Assembly (NCBI GenBank): GCA_012274445.1
Contig: JAAROD010000081.1
Span: 186,001-250,000, forward strand
Direction: 5' to 3'
DNA from: Sclerotiophoma versabilis
Taxonomy: Eukaryota > Ascomycota > Dothideomycetes > Pleosporales > Didymellaceae
Length of the DNA: 64,000 bases
In this document: in pieces, positions 24,063-33,713 of the stretch
Position numbering within the stretch: position 1 is the first letter of the stretch
How the letters are laid out: each line of letters begins with the position of its first letter
The notes under the pieces: model-generated
Database searches by the model: none
Told to the model about the DNA's origin: nothing
What the model saw: the letters and a program-made list of their open reading frames with translations, nothing else
Position numbers and translations under genes: made by a program

Positions 24063-25055
24063 ATGCCCACCGCAGCACCCAAAGTCAAGTCAGCAGCGCT
24101 CAGCAAAGAGCTCTCTGAGCCTCTGCCCGAACCGCCAACCTTCGAAGGCAAGCCGGGCGTTCGCAGTATAGCCGGCGACCTAGGCGACCAGTCTGTCTCC
24201 GCCTCACGCCTTGCTACTACATCGCTAACCCACCGCAGACGTGTAAAAGGCAAAGTCATCATCGTCACCGGCGCCAACTCCCTCATCGGCATCGGCCGCG
24301 CCAGCGCCCACCAATTCGCACGCCATGGCGCCCGCGCGCTGTACCTCTGCGACTACGACGCCTCGAACCTCGATCTGCACAAGCGCGAGCTCGCCTCCCT
24401 GTATCCCAGCGTCGAGGTGCACACCCGCCAGTTCGACGCCGCTGACGAAGCCGCGGTGAAAGCGGTTTGCACCGACGCGCTCGACAAATACGGGCGTCTC
24501 GATGTCTTCTTCGCGAATGCGGGGATAAGCAGCGGGAAGGTGTTCTGGGAAGAAGACAGCGAGGGCTTCATGAAGGTCATGCGCACGAACACTCTGTCGG
24601 TATTCCTAGCAGCCAAGTACGGCAGTCTCGCTATGCGCAAGACCAGCGCCGAGAAACCGTATCCCGGCGGGAGTATCATTGGGACTGCGTCGGTTGCGGG
24701 GCTGAAGAGCAACGCGGGCCCGACCGATTACTCGGCGAGCAAGGCGGCGGTCATCAGCCTGATGCAGACGTGTGCGTATCAGCTTGTTGGGAGCGGAATT
24801 AGGTGTAACGCCGTCTGTCCGGGCTTGATCGAGACGGGTATGACCAGGATTACGTATGACGCGGCTAGAGCCAAGGGGAGTGAGAAGAAGATCGGGCAGT
24901 TGAACCCGCTGAGGAGGGGTGGGCAGCCGGATGAAATTGCGCGCGCTGTCTTGTTTCTGGCGAGCGACGAGAGTAGTTATGTCAACGCACAGGCGTGGGC
25001 TGTGGATGGTGGATTGAGTGGGGGAATGCCCTTCGTACCGGGGAAGCTGGCGTAG
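24063..25055 (+). CDS. short-chain dehydrogenase/reductase (SDR)
   Basis: Single exon, 330 residues: a classical SDR that should oxidise or reduce a small alcohol/ketone with NAD(P)H. The Rossmann motif VTGANSLIGIGRAS is at about residues 68-81, FFANAGIS follows, and the catalytic set is Ser210 (GTASVAG), Tyr223 and Lys227 (YSASK), with the canonical 13-residue Ser-Tyr spacing. The tail PFVPGKLA and ETGMTR block resemble fungal 3-oxoacyl-reductase-like SDRs. The 50-residue N-terminal extension before RVKGKVIIVTG is unusually long; its end carries an intron-like CGCTAACCCACCGCAG, but no phase-compatible donor exists, so I keep it coding. ATG 24063 is preferred over an upstream in-frame GTG. 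The coding end is 17 bp from the convergent methyltransferase. Substrate unknown. Confidence 0.88.
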   Translation: MPTAAPKVKSAALSKELSEPLPEPPTFEGKPGVRSIAGDLGDQSVSASRLATTSLTHRRRVKGKVIIVTGANSLIGIGRASAHQFARHGARALYLCDYDASNLDLHKRELASLYPSVEVHTRQFDAADEAAVKAVCTDALDKYGRLDVFFANAGISSGKVFWEEDSEGFMKVMRTNTLSVFLAAKYGSLAMRKTSAEKPYPGGSIIGTASVAGLKSNAGPTDYSASKAAVISLMQTCAYQLVGSGIRCNAVCPGLIETGMTRITYDAARAKGSEKKIGQLNPLRRGGQPDEIARAVLFLASDESSYVNAQAWAVDGGLSGGMPFVPGKLA

Positions 25056-25072
25056 GCGTCGTCCGGTTAGAT

Positions 25073-25900
25073 TCAATTCTTAATGAAAACTGGTGTGGCA
25101 GTCCTCTGCAGTATGTACACCCAGTGGTACACTTTCGGTCTATGCGTCACTCCGCCTCCCTCTACCTGCTCTCTCGCTTCCACCTGGTGCTTACCCACCA
25201 CAGTCCACAGCAGTCTAAGGTCTGGGATGCCAGTATCTGCCGTGCCGTCTACTTCGGTCATTGCTGCATCCCCCTCAAGAAATGGGTATCTCTCGGAGGC
25301 GTACGACAGTGATATCCATCTCGCACCAGGCTTTGCTATGAGGGCTAGATGCACCGCCATGAGCTGCAGTGGATGGACTAGAATCTCCTTCGGCTCAATA
25401 TCTACCACATCATTGATCGCTGTACGTTGCCTCGTATTGACGGCGTATGGCAACCGGCAAACTACGTCATCAGCACACGAGATTGCGTCCGAAGTTGACT
25501 TGTCGATAACAACGGAGTACTCGCTAGGATCACATGCGCCGATGAGTGAAGTGTAATCCAAGAGGTCTACAGCGTCCCATCTTGTACAAGCATTCACGTC
25601 CCCGCCCAACCGTTCTAATTCGCGCTTCCTCTCTGCATCAATGACGACACTGGAGTAGTCCACGTTATGCACTTGTTGGGGATCCTTCACGTGAGTCTTC
25701 AGATGTTGCGAGAGGAGTGATGAACCACAGCCTATATGCAGGACCTGAGGCTTCTCTTCGTCTATGAAGTGAAGTGCCTCAGTTATGAAGGGATCCAGAG
25801 CCTCCGGTGCAGACAACCAATCGAAAGGTGCGGTGTTTGTGGTGAAGCGCTGGTTCCAGTAGTCCTGCGATCCAAATGCTGGTGCCTTTGCTTTCGGCAT
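25073..25900 (-). CDS. class I SAM-dependent methyltransferase, METTL13/CSKMT-like
   Basis: Single exon, 275 residues. The N-terminal FGSQDYWNQRFTTNTAPFDW matches the YWxxRY...FxWY head of methyltransferases related to METTL13, citrate-synthase lysine methyltransferase and EFM-type enzymes. Motif I is VLHIGCGSSLLSQHL (about residues 52-66), the acidic post-I loop is NVDYSSVVID, and VIDKSTSDAI corresponds to the family's DKGTLDA motif, with S-T-S in place of G-T-L. Such proteins methylate lysines or N-termini of translation factors or mitochondrial enzymes; the substrate here cannot be inferred. ATG at 25898-25900 was chosen because an in-frame upstream extension (to 26017) is hydrophobic and lies before the conserved head. 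It diverges from the next gene (293 bp) and converges on the SDR with coding ends 17 bp apart. Confidence 0.82.
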   Translation of the reverse strand: MPKAKAPAFGSQDYWNQRFTTNTAPFDWLSAPEALDPFITEALHFIDEEKPQVLHIGCGSSLLSQHLKTHVKDPQQVHNVDYSSVVIDAERKRELERLGGDVNACTRWDAVDLLDYTSLIGACDPSEYSVVIDKSTSDAISCADDVVCRLPYAVNTRQRTAINDVVDIEPKEILVHPLQLMAVHLALIAKPGARWISLSYASERYPFLEGDAAMTEVDGTADTGIPDLRLLWTVVGKHQVEAREQVEGGGVTHRPKVYHWVYILQRTATPVFIKN

Positions 25901-26193
25901 ATCGGTTTGCAAAGTGCAGAGAAAGAAAAGTTGGACGATTGAAATTGAGTTATGAGATACAAGAGGGTGAATACTTGCCATGAAGAACTTGACCAAAAGT
26001 TTACCACAGACCCACAACGGCCCGCCGCCTGGATTCGCGAATCACATTTCGAATTCAGGTGTTCGTCGTTGAAGTCTGGCAGCGCGTTCACGCACCGGCC
26101 CCTCGGCGCTTTTCTGCCGAACAACCTCAATCTTTCCCATCGGACCTCCGCACCCTCCAATTCGCAGCACACGCCGGTGTCGCATCCACCGCC

Positions 26194-27016
26194 ATGGCCT
26201 CGCTGCACTCGATACCGCGCTTCCTGCTGCCACGGCAGCCCCTGCTCCGTCCAACGCGCTTCACGCAATCCCTCCTCCAGCCGTCCACCGCCCGCCATGT
26301 CTCCAGCGCGCGCCAGCTCTCCGCAGAATTCGAGCGCCGCCGCGCCGCCGCCGCCAGTACAAAACAACACGTCATCCCGCAGCCAGACAAGTACCGCCCG
26401 CCATCGCACGGGAAGGCGATCCGACGCTCCGACTCAGGCGTGGGCAAGGTGTACGGGCCGAAGCCCAGCGAGGAGGACAAGAAGCGCATGGCAACGAAGA
26501 AGTACCCGAACATGATGAGTCCCGAGGGCACCTTCAGCCATTGGTTCCTGAACAACCGGGTTATCCACCTGTGGATTACTATGGTGCGTCATACCTCCCC
26601 GCCATCTGTGCTGGATTGTGAACGAGACGGTATGCAAGGATGGAAATGCTGACTGGTTATTGCTACAGGGCATCCTCGTCTCCCTCGCTGTGGCCGCGTG
26701 GTACATGGATTTCATGTCCAAGACCATCTATGCCGAGCTCCTGCCCGACCGCCGCGAGTTCCTGCGCCACCCCGTCCAGAGCTCGAAGCGCTTCATTGAG
26801 GTCTACAAGATGCACATGGCGCATACGAGCCAGGTCTACTCGGAGCAGAGGCTGAAGAAGGCCGAGGATATCGAGAAGAGGAAGCAATACAGGCTGGAGA
26901 GGCAGAGGATGGCCGAGGAGAAGGGCGAGGAGTATGTCGAGGATCCGAGGTATTACATTGGCGAGGATGGTGTGAGGAGGCGGAGAGTCAAGAGGTGGTT
27001 TGGTATCTGGGAGTAA
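26194..27016 (+). CDS. mitochondrial-type single-pass membrane protein, unknown function
   Basis: Exons 26194-26583 and 26669-27016 give 245 residues. The first ~45 residues are rich in Arg, Ser and Leu and lack acids (MASLHSIPRFLLPRQPLLRP), as in a mitochondrial presequence. A conserved-looking block follows (GKVYGPKPSEEDKKRM, then MMSPEGTFSHWFLNNRVIHL), then one hydrophobic helix spanning the splice junction (WITM|GILVSLAVAAWYMDF, about residues 127-145). The C-terminal half is highly charged and helical (SEQRLKKAEDIEKRKQYRLERQ) and ends RVKRWFGIWE. The layout suggests an inner-membrane protein with a coiled-coil matrix or intermembrane-space tail. I do not recognise a characterised homologue. 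The alternative start at 26059 adds a poor-quality extension; ATG 26194 has the CCGCCATGGCC context. Confidence 0.78.
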
Positions 27017-27314
27017 ATGCAGTAAGAGTTTGGCCAGCACGCCAGAGAAGACTTACTCCGAAGAGAGGGCATGTGTACGATAGGCGTGAAGGATGAGAAG
27101 AGGACGACATTAGCCATGGCATGAAAAGGATCGTTCTGGTGGGAAACAAGTTCGAAGATCGATTGCAGACAATCTCAATCTGAGCCAGAGGAACGTAAGC
27201 AGACAGGAAATCGCCTTCTGCATAGAGATAGAGCAGTAAGAGGAACGTTAACAAGTCTTGTACAGAATCATGTATACATATATATACCACACGACACCAT
27301 CAACATTTCACCCA

Positions 27315-29393
27315 TCAGTTGTAAACTCCTGCCGCCCAACTCCTTCTGCTCTCTCTGCTGTCCCTTCCTTCCCAGAGGATGTCAACTTGGTGCGGATCGC
27401 CATCCTTACCCTCGCGGTAGCTGTACTGAATCTTCTTGAACTGGAGCTTGGGATGATTCTTGATCTCGTCTCCACTCATGTTCATGCCTCCGCCTTCCTT
27501 TTCAATGCGTCCGATGACAGGATTCAACAGCATTGCCACGCTGAAATAGCTCTCGTCTCTGACAATCGTGCGGTTTGCGAAGACGAGCAGGCAGCACAGT
27601 GCCGCAAACTGAATGCCACAGATGCCGCCGAGGATGCTTAATATGTAGGACCAATCGACATCCAGTTGCTGGCCCTTCGTCGGAACGACGTGTTGACTTG
27701 TGACATTATAGCGGATACCATGGTCATCGAACGCGGCAATGGCGCCAATGGTGAAGCGCGCTAGCAGGTCTTCTACCTCTGAGGCGTTGACAGGCTTTAG
27801 AGGAGACCACTTAGAGCCTGGAGTATATGTGCGGAACTGTATTCCATCCCAGCCGTTCCATGCAAAGCCTGTCCATCCCATAGCCCCTGCAGCTATACGT
27901 GCGAATTCGTCTGTGCCGAAGACGGCATCTGACTCGGGCTTGCTGTGGATGGTTATATCATCTGTGCCGTTACCACTCTGGACCGACGAGATGGTACTGT
28001 TGCAGAAGAAGAGTGAAGTCTCGTTAAACGGAAGGCCGCTTGAGCTTTCGTGGCTTCGCTGCAGGACGGTAAAATTGGTGCAGCGTGGCCCACAATGCTC
28101 GGACACCGAAGCCGTCCAGGTGATGGATCCAAGAGCATATTCAGGTGGATAATACTTCCCCCAGTCTTGACCAGGTGATTTCATTTCTAGGTGCACCGTG
28201 TCGTCCACTTCCACAAGCCCACCTCGTGTTTCTATCTTTTCGCATTCCGTAAGGGCTTGAATGCTACGGCTGCTAAGCAAGTAGTCGGAGTACTGGTGAT
28301 CAGGATTTCGGTTGAAAAAACGATACTCGTAGGTCCTATTGTCAATTTTGTACAGCGGTGTACCTGCAAGGCCAGAAAGATCTTTTTGTGTGTCATTGGC
28401 TGCAAATTCTGGGTAGATCAGAGCCTCCATACCGTACATCCACGCCTTTTCAAGCGACGTGCTGTTGACATCGGTTGCGTTGTTGGTAACAGATAACGTT
28501 CTGTCAGTCGTCCATAGTGAGAGGTCGGCTACGGCGACATTACCATATATGAGGAGGGGGGACTTGGACGGATCCATAGGGTAGAACAGACTGGAGACAG
28601 CAATAAGGACTTGAGAGCCAATGTTTATGGCTAGCCAGAGAAGACACACGAGCCATGTCCATTTTGTGCCGTCTTGTCGCGCGTCTTTGAACCACTTCGA
28701 TTTCCGTAGGTACTTTTGGCGCCACACTAAAGGAAGAGAGATGATCATTAACTTGAAAACGTTGCTCAGCCTTTCCAGTCCGAGCATCAGATCGAAAACT
28801 TCCAGTGACACGTATCGCCGGCTCAACAAGGACCAGCGCAAGATGCCCGCATAGTTTTTGAGCGATGCAAGGAGATTCAAACCCAAGCAAAGGGATAGAC
28901 CGATCATGATGGAGTTGAATATCCGCACGTCTATCTTGGACAGGATGACAGGGCCTCGGAATCCTTCCCATGCTTTTAATGTTATGCACATTAACGCGCT
29001 GAAGAATATTGTAGCTAAAAGCTTGTAGCCTCCTGTCCTGAACAGATATTTCCGCGCCTGATTGTGGTCGAAAAGTCTTGTATGCGGTTGACGGCTGTGG
29101 TGACTAAGTAGAGATACGTTGTCTGCGGTGTGCTTGCCAAGGGGTCCGTTGAGAGACATGTAAGACCCACTCTTGTCGCCGCGAGTGAATGCATCGGGTG
29201 ATGATAGAGGCGAAGCGTAGATGTTCTCTATCGCGATGTCTCCGGCATCATAAGTTTCTGGACCGTCATATGACAAATCATGTGTCGACGGAGATGAGCT
29301 CACTTGATTTTCTGATGCCGTGCGCGGAGACGGGGAGTTTGGTCCTGGATTCATAAGGGCGGTCATGCCTGCACTGCGTTCGTAACGGCCCAT
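27315..29393 (-). CDS. polytopic glycosylated membrane protein, unknown function
   Basis: Single exon, 692 residues from ATG 29393 (MGRYERSAGM); the frame stays open to an ATG at 29735, which would give 806, but that extension looks like leader sequence. The N-terminal ~120 residues are Ser/Pro-rich and cytosolic. Four hydrophobic segments follow: LLATIFFSALMCITL, IFNSIMIGLSLCLGLNLLASL, LSNVFKLMIISLPLVW and LVCLLWLAINIGSQVLIAVSSLFY. Then comes an ectodomain of roughly 300 residues with at least eight N-x-S/T sequons (NNATDVNST, NDT, NRT, NFT, NET, NST, NGT, NVT) and several cysteines. A fifth helix (ILSILGGICGIQFAALCCLLVFA) leads to a cytosolic tail. This is a recurrent fungal architecture of unknown role, perhaps a surface sensor or wall-associated protein. 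No close partner gene. Confidence 0.78.
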   Translation of the reverse strand: MGRYERSAGMTALMNPGPNSPSPRTASENQVSSSPSTHDLSYDGPETYDAGDIAIENIYASPLSSPDAFTRGDKSGSYMSLNGPLGKHTADNVSLLSHHSRQPHTRLFDHNQARKYLFRTGGYKLLATIFFSALMCITLKAWEGFRGPVILSKIDVRIFNSIMIGLSLCLGLNLLASLKNYAGILRWSLLSRRYVSLEVFDLMLGLERLSNVFKLMIISLPLVWRQKYLRKSKWFKDARQDGTKWTWLVCLLWLAINIGSQVLIAVSSLFYPMDPSKSPLLIYGNVAVADLSLWTTDRTLSVTNNATDVNSTSLEKAWMYGMEALIYPEFAANDTQKDLSGLAGTPLYKIDNRTYEYRFFNRNPDHQYSDYLLSSRSIQALTECEKIETRGGLVEVDDTVHLEMKSPGQDWGKYYPPEYALGSITWTASVSEHCGPRCTNFTVLQRSHESSSGLPFNETSLFFCNSTISSVQSGNGTDDITIHSKPESDAVFGTDEFARIAAGAMGWTGFAWNGWDGIQFRTYTPGSKWSPLKPVNASEVEDLLARFTIGAIAAFDDHGIRYNVTSQHVVPTKGQQLDVDWSYILSILGGICGIQFAALCCLLVFANRTIVRDESYFSVAMLLNPVIGRIEKEGGGMNMSGDEIKNHPKLQFKKIQYSYREGKDGDPHQVDILWEGRDSRESRRSWAAGVYN

Positions 29394-30891
29394 GGAGGCC
29401 AATCTGATAAGAACAGAATGGTTGGTTTGCAAAGATGTGGTCTCATTAATTTGGTTCAGGACGCGAAGAGCATGTCCTTCCCGAACTGACAAAACTGGGT
29501 ACTCAATGTGGTTTGGACGATACTCAAAGTGAGCACGAAGCAGGCGCACCAAAACACTTCTAGGATTGAGCAGAACCTTCGTTATGTATTGCCCTGCCAC
29601 CCCTACACAACACTTGCCGATGATTGCATTGAGTGGTCGGGATCTTGGGGGCCATAATGATTGGCTGCTCTCGCCAGATAGGCTGAAAGATGGGCTGAAA
29701 GGGCTCGCGAAGCCAGCGATAGTTACCCACTGCAATTATGGCAGTACTGCTTAGAATGCTGTTGTTACAAAGTCAGCTAGAGAGAGTTGCGGTCAGTGCA
29801 TTCTATGAGCAACCCTCGATGAAACGGTGGGCGCCAATCTTCAACAGTTCTACAACAGCATGCGGTGGTCAAAGGTTGCTATTTCGAGTGGGCATCATGC
29901 GCCGTCTAGCAAGCCACTGGCACATCTCATTTGCCTGCGTTGGTCAGGTTTGCAGCTCTTGTACCGTTATCTGGGCTGACTCAAGGTAGATCACCTAGTG
30001 CAAATTGGGGGCTGAAAGCTGCAGCTGCGCAGCTGAACGCTATAAGCGAGCTGTGTGCGTCTCCCGTCCACTTTTATCGCGGGCCGCAGCATGTGGATTC
30101 GAGCGATGGAATTGGGGTGAATGAACACGTGAAAGTTACGAGTAGTCTCGAGTTGAGGAGAAGGAGAATGCACTAACGGCAAACAAAGGGCAAGTCGGCC
30201 TGGGTGAAGAAGTGGGGCGAGAAACAAGCCGCTTGCAACTTCCTCCAGCGTCTCGCTGCCTAGGCACGACAGTCAGATACTTCTCAGTTACAGCCACCAC
30301 CCTGAGAAGCCTAGGGCTGGCACCCAAAAGGCTAATCACATTTGTCGCAGCCTTCTCTATTGCCTTCTCCTGTCGTCAATCCGTCGCCTCTTGTGTGTTA
30401 GCTCAGAAAGAAATAAAATAAATCCTATATTTAGCGTGATAATACGTCTATATTGCATAACGCTATAACGCTACTGCTTCCTTTGTATTGCTTGTCTTCA
30501 ACGGCCATAGGTGATTGCTACTTACAAGGCCATACGTTGTTCGTTAGGACGTCTGCCACGTCTTGTTTACTACTAACAGTTCGAGCAGGTGTAAGAGCGG
30601 TGGATTCGAAAACGAAACTGGCCTAGAACTTGTTCCTTGTGACAGGAACTTGAAGAACTGCTACCTCAGATGAGAAGAATGCGGGAGTAACCTCCTGTGT
30701 TGTGAAGTATAGAGGCTTTCTTGCAAGACAGTATTGCGCTGATTCAAGTTTGAATGGCTGCTCAACACTATGCTCACGAAAGTGGTCAAGCTGTATTCAT
30801 TACGATGTGCCGACCTCTTTTACAGAGAATTCGATGCAGCTGTTGTAATAAGAAAGGATCACGGCAACAACGTCGCGACTTATGATACCTC

Positions 30892-31287
30892 ATGTCGGAC
30901 CGGCGCTCTCTGCTTTATCAACCCTCTGACGACGCAGTGTTTAGTGCATCACGCTCGTTCTCAACAGCCTCTACAACCTACTGGTCCGATGACTCAGTAG
31001 CGATTTTGGCGAGCGCAACGACTTGAAGCGCTCTCTCTTCCTCATCTGCATCTTCAGCAATGGTCACATCCTCGACGAGCGCGCAATCTCCATCTGCTTC
31101 GAGCACACTATCAGTGCCGGCCAAGACCTCTGCCTCTTTCCCTTACAGTTACTGCACCTTCCGTGTGTCTTCCTCATGTATGGGACTGTCTGCAGGAGCG
31201 GGTGCAGAAACTGGCATTGCTATTCTTGCTGCAGTTGATGATTACACATTGGAGCGGGCAATAGTCTCGCGACTGGCTTCTGTCTGA
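30892..31287 (+). pseudogene. possible degenerate or spliced coding tract
   Basis: From ATG 30892 a frame runs 132 codons to a stop at 31285-31287 with one interruption, TGA at 31024-31026. The part before it reads MSDRRSLLYQPSDDAVFSAS; the part after is Ser/Thr/Ala-rich and ends LERAIVSRLASV. No convincing intron removes the TGA, and a CGA-to-TGA transition would explain it. The opposite strand over the same stretch also reads as acidic protein-like sequence but with several stops. No domain is recognised. It may be a decayed gene or a compositional accident. Confidence 0.28.
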
Positions 31288-31818
31288 GGCTTCACGAACT
31301 TAATGTGGGCAGAAAAACATCTTCGGAAGCTGATAGAGATAGAAATTCGGGTTAGAGACGCGAAACTTCAGAAGATACCAAGGAGGTGAGGCAAGGCGCG
31401 GCGCCGTACAGGCCTGACTGATCCGAACAATAACTTAGGCGAAAGTCAACTGAAGCAGTTACCGCAAGCTGGAATTGCAAAAGTGGGGCGAGCAGGCAGA
31501 TGCCTCACGCGTTTCTCCTCACTTACGCTGGCAGCAGCGAAAAACCTCAAAATGTTACTCTGTGGGTCAACAGCGAAGCCCGTAAGGTTCGAGATCGCTG
31601 CATATGTTCGGGTCTCTTTGTGTGTTCACTCTTGATGATTGACTCACCAATCAAATACCTGAGAATGCGAGATGACCGCGGCACGATTACGCGCTTTCGC
31701 GTAGTCTACACATCTCCACCTGCCATTGTGGACCCTCAACCTCACCGCCCTTGTCACGACGGATGACAAATGTAGAATTGTCAAGCAGCTTCACAGGGCG
31801 TGACACCGGCTCGACTTT

Positions 31819-31825
31819 TATATAA
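31819..31825 (+). promoter_or_regulatory. TATA box upstream of glutathione transferase
   Basis: TATATAA within CTTTTATATAATC, 57 bases before the ATG. The short distance fits a compact inducible promoter. Confidence 0.5.
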
Positions 31826-31881
31826 TCTCTACCATCGCCACAATCTTCAGCAAAGCAATCAACAACACAGCCACGATCATT

Positions 31882-32711
31882 ATGTCTGCACAAACGATCC
31901 TGTACGATTTGCCCTCCCAGCAGGGTGCTGCGTGGTCACTTAATCCATGGAAGAGTAAGCACGGAATCTTCAGGAACAGATCGATGCTAATACTACCAGC
32001 ACGCTTGGTTCTAAACTACAAAGGTATCGACTACAAGACAGAATGGGTTGAATTTCCAGACGTCGAACCTAAGATGAAGTCATTGTGAGCAACGATTCAC
32101 ACCACACACAAAACGAGAGACGACTAAAATCAGACAGTGGACTGCCACCAAATCCCAAGGATGCGCCCGGATACTTTACAGACTACAGCATCCCAGCAAT
32201 CAAGTACGAAGATGGCACCTACCAGATGGACTCGTGGCCTATCGCACAGGAGCTTGAGAGGCGCTATCCCAGCCCTTCCATGCATTTGGACAACCCGGTG
32301 ACCGTCAAGATCCGTGACCAAATCTCCTCGATCCTGGGTCCAGTCTTCTTGCAATTTTTGCCTAGGGTGCCCGATCTGCTGCCTGAAAGGTCGCGAGAGT
32401 ATTTCCACAAGTCGCGCGAAGCAGCCTTCGGCAAGCCACTCTCCGAGGTTCAGAAGGAGGCTTTGGCAAATGCGGAGGAGGGTTGGAACAAGGTGCAGGA
32501 GCCATTGAAGGAGGTAGCTGATCTGCTGAAGAAGCATGACGGGCCATTCTTCTTGGGCCAGACTGTGTCGTACGCGGACTTTATATTTGTTGCAATGCTG
32601 TACTTCGTCAAGCGTCTCGATGAGCAGGCGTTCCAGAAGATGCTATCTTTCGATCCAGCTTTTTCGAAAGTCTACGAAGCATGTGGGCAGTGGTTCGCCA
32701 AAGACAACTGA
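31882..32711 (+). CDS. glutathione S-transferase
   Basis: Exons 31882-31954, 32000-32084 and 32138-32711 give 243 residues. The first intron (45 nt) is in frame and stop-free; removing it restores SLNPWK|TRLVLNYKGIDYKTEWVE, the start of the thioredoxin-like domain (about residues 4-90). The second intron (53 nt) gives MKSF|GLPPNPKD. Then come the cis-proline region YSIPAIKYEDGTYQMDSWPIAQ, with the D-S pair that binds the gamma-glutamyl group of glutathione, and an all-helical C-terminal domain including GPFFLGQTVSYADFIFVAML, the conserved N-capping-box/hydrophobic-staple region. It resembles fungal Ure2/GstA-like or etherase-like GSTs; it should conjugate glutathione to electrophiles or act as a reductase. 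It converges on the Nudix gene with 70 bp between coding ends. Cytosolic: no targeting signal. Confidence 0.9.
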
Positions 32712-32781
32712 GCCTCTCAGTAGGTTGTTAGTTCATCTCTGTTTGAAGATTAGTCTATGCTCACAAACCCGAAAGCAAGAC

Positions 32782-33360
32782 TTACGAATTGAGGAAATTG
32801 AGACGTTTCTGCCAGAAATCTGTCGTATTGATAATCTCCACGGCCTTCCTGAGCACCCCGCGATCCGCCTCGTAATGCAGCTTCTGCACAGCATCGTCGG
32901 CTGTGAAGAACTCCGGCTTGAACTGCTCTTCTCCTGGTCCTCTCCGACTGTACGCGTTATATTCCAATACCGCAATGTACCACCAGATCAGCTTTGTTCC
33001 GTTTCCCTTTGGCAGCTCTCTGACTGTGCACATAAATGGTTCGGTGATGTCTATCTGAGTGCGAGCTTCGTCAGGGACGTCAGGTGGATCATTTGGAGCA
33101 CAGGCCCTGGTAGGCATCGTGACAGGGAGAAGGTGACATTGAAGGCCCGTCTCTTCCGCTACCTCTCGCAGCGCAGCTTCCTTTCGCGACTCGCCGATGT
33201 TACGACGTCCTTTGGGCAGCATCCATTCGTTTTTGCTCAGAAGATTGACCAAACAGACTTTGGCATTTGCTGGTTTGGATGAGATGAACAGCACCGCGCC
33301 GCAGCTTTCGACAAACTGCTCGGATGCGTATTGCCGTGTAACGAAGTTCGATTCAGCCAT
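32782..33360 (-). CDS. Nudix hydrolase
   Basis: Single exon, 192 residues. The complete Nudix box lies at residues 51-73: GRRNIGESRKEAALR, then EVAEETGL, matching G-x5-E-x7-R-E-U-x-E-E-x-G-U, the metal-binding loop of enzymes that hydrolyse nucleoside diphosphates linked to other moieties. The preceding NEWMLPKG and AVLFIS strands are the usual Nudix core. An acidic DEARTQIDITEPF insertion precedes a KLIWWYIAVLEY strand. The pattern is that of small diphosphoinositol-polyphosphate (Aps1/DIPP-like) or Ap6A hydrolases, but substrate cannot be fixed from sequence. ATG at 33358-33360 was chosen: the frame stays open upstream but runs into an E-box pair in the promoter. It is divergent from the aldo/keto reductase, sharing 353 bp. 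Confidence 0.88.
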   Translation of the reverse strand: MAESNFVTRQYASEQFVESCGAVLFISSKPANAKVCLVNLLSKNEWMLPKGRRNIGESRKEAALREVAEETGLQCHLLPVTMPTRACAPNDPPDVPDEARTQIDITEPFMCTVRELPKGNGTKLIWWYIAVLEYNAYSRRGPGEEQFKPEFFTADDAVQKLHYEADRGVLRKAVEIINTTDFWQKRLNFLNS

Positions 33361-33414
33361 GCTGTGCCGGAGTGTGTTGTTGATTGTGCACACAGCTGTT
33401 CGACGTCCCCTCAT

Positions 33415-33428
33415 CACGTGCTCACGTG
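33415..33428. promoter_or_regulatory. tandem CACGTG E-boxes in a divergent promoter
   Basis: CACGTG at 33415-33420 and again at 33423-33428, separated by two bases; the second is part of the longer palindrome TCACGTGA. Palindromic E-boxes are bound by bHLH factors such as Cbf1-, SREBP- or Pho4-type proteins. They lie about 55 bp upstream of the Nudix start and 286 bp upstream of the aldo/keto reductase start. Confidence 0.5.
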
Positions 33429-33713
33429 AAGCGTGTCAGTAGTCTTATCCCCGCACATCATTGTTGTCATTCCCGCATTTTCTTAACACCTTTGAAATCA
33501 CTTCCCATCTAGTGATTTCATTATGTCCGTCCAATCTCCGCACATTACTGATCAATGGTGTTCCGATACCTTGATGGCATGCCGTGGACCCCTATGATCT
33601 CATCACCTAGACGGAGATCAAGCGTCGCCATGACTCTATTTGGAGTACCTCACCAACTTCTCTGTATCTGACTTCTCTGTATCTGCACTCTTAAGCTACA
33701 ATTGAAGTTCAAA

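Larger units (their letters stand above)
29394..31881. other. gene-poor 2.5-kb interval
   Basis: Contains the promoter of the glycosylated membrane protein on the left and that of the glutathione transferase on the right. The middle is AT-richer around 30.4-30.6 kb. The only coding-like tract is described separately at 30892-31287. Confidence 0.45.

Noticed and set aside
24181..24240. Possible intron end (CGCTAACCCACCGCAG, 24223-24238) inside the SDR N-terminus
   Set aside because: The branch site and acceptor look good, but the required phase-2 donor is missing: the nearby GTATAG and GCAAGC sites are phase 1 and give an immediate stop after joining. Kept as coding, with the extension flagged.
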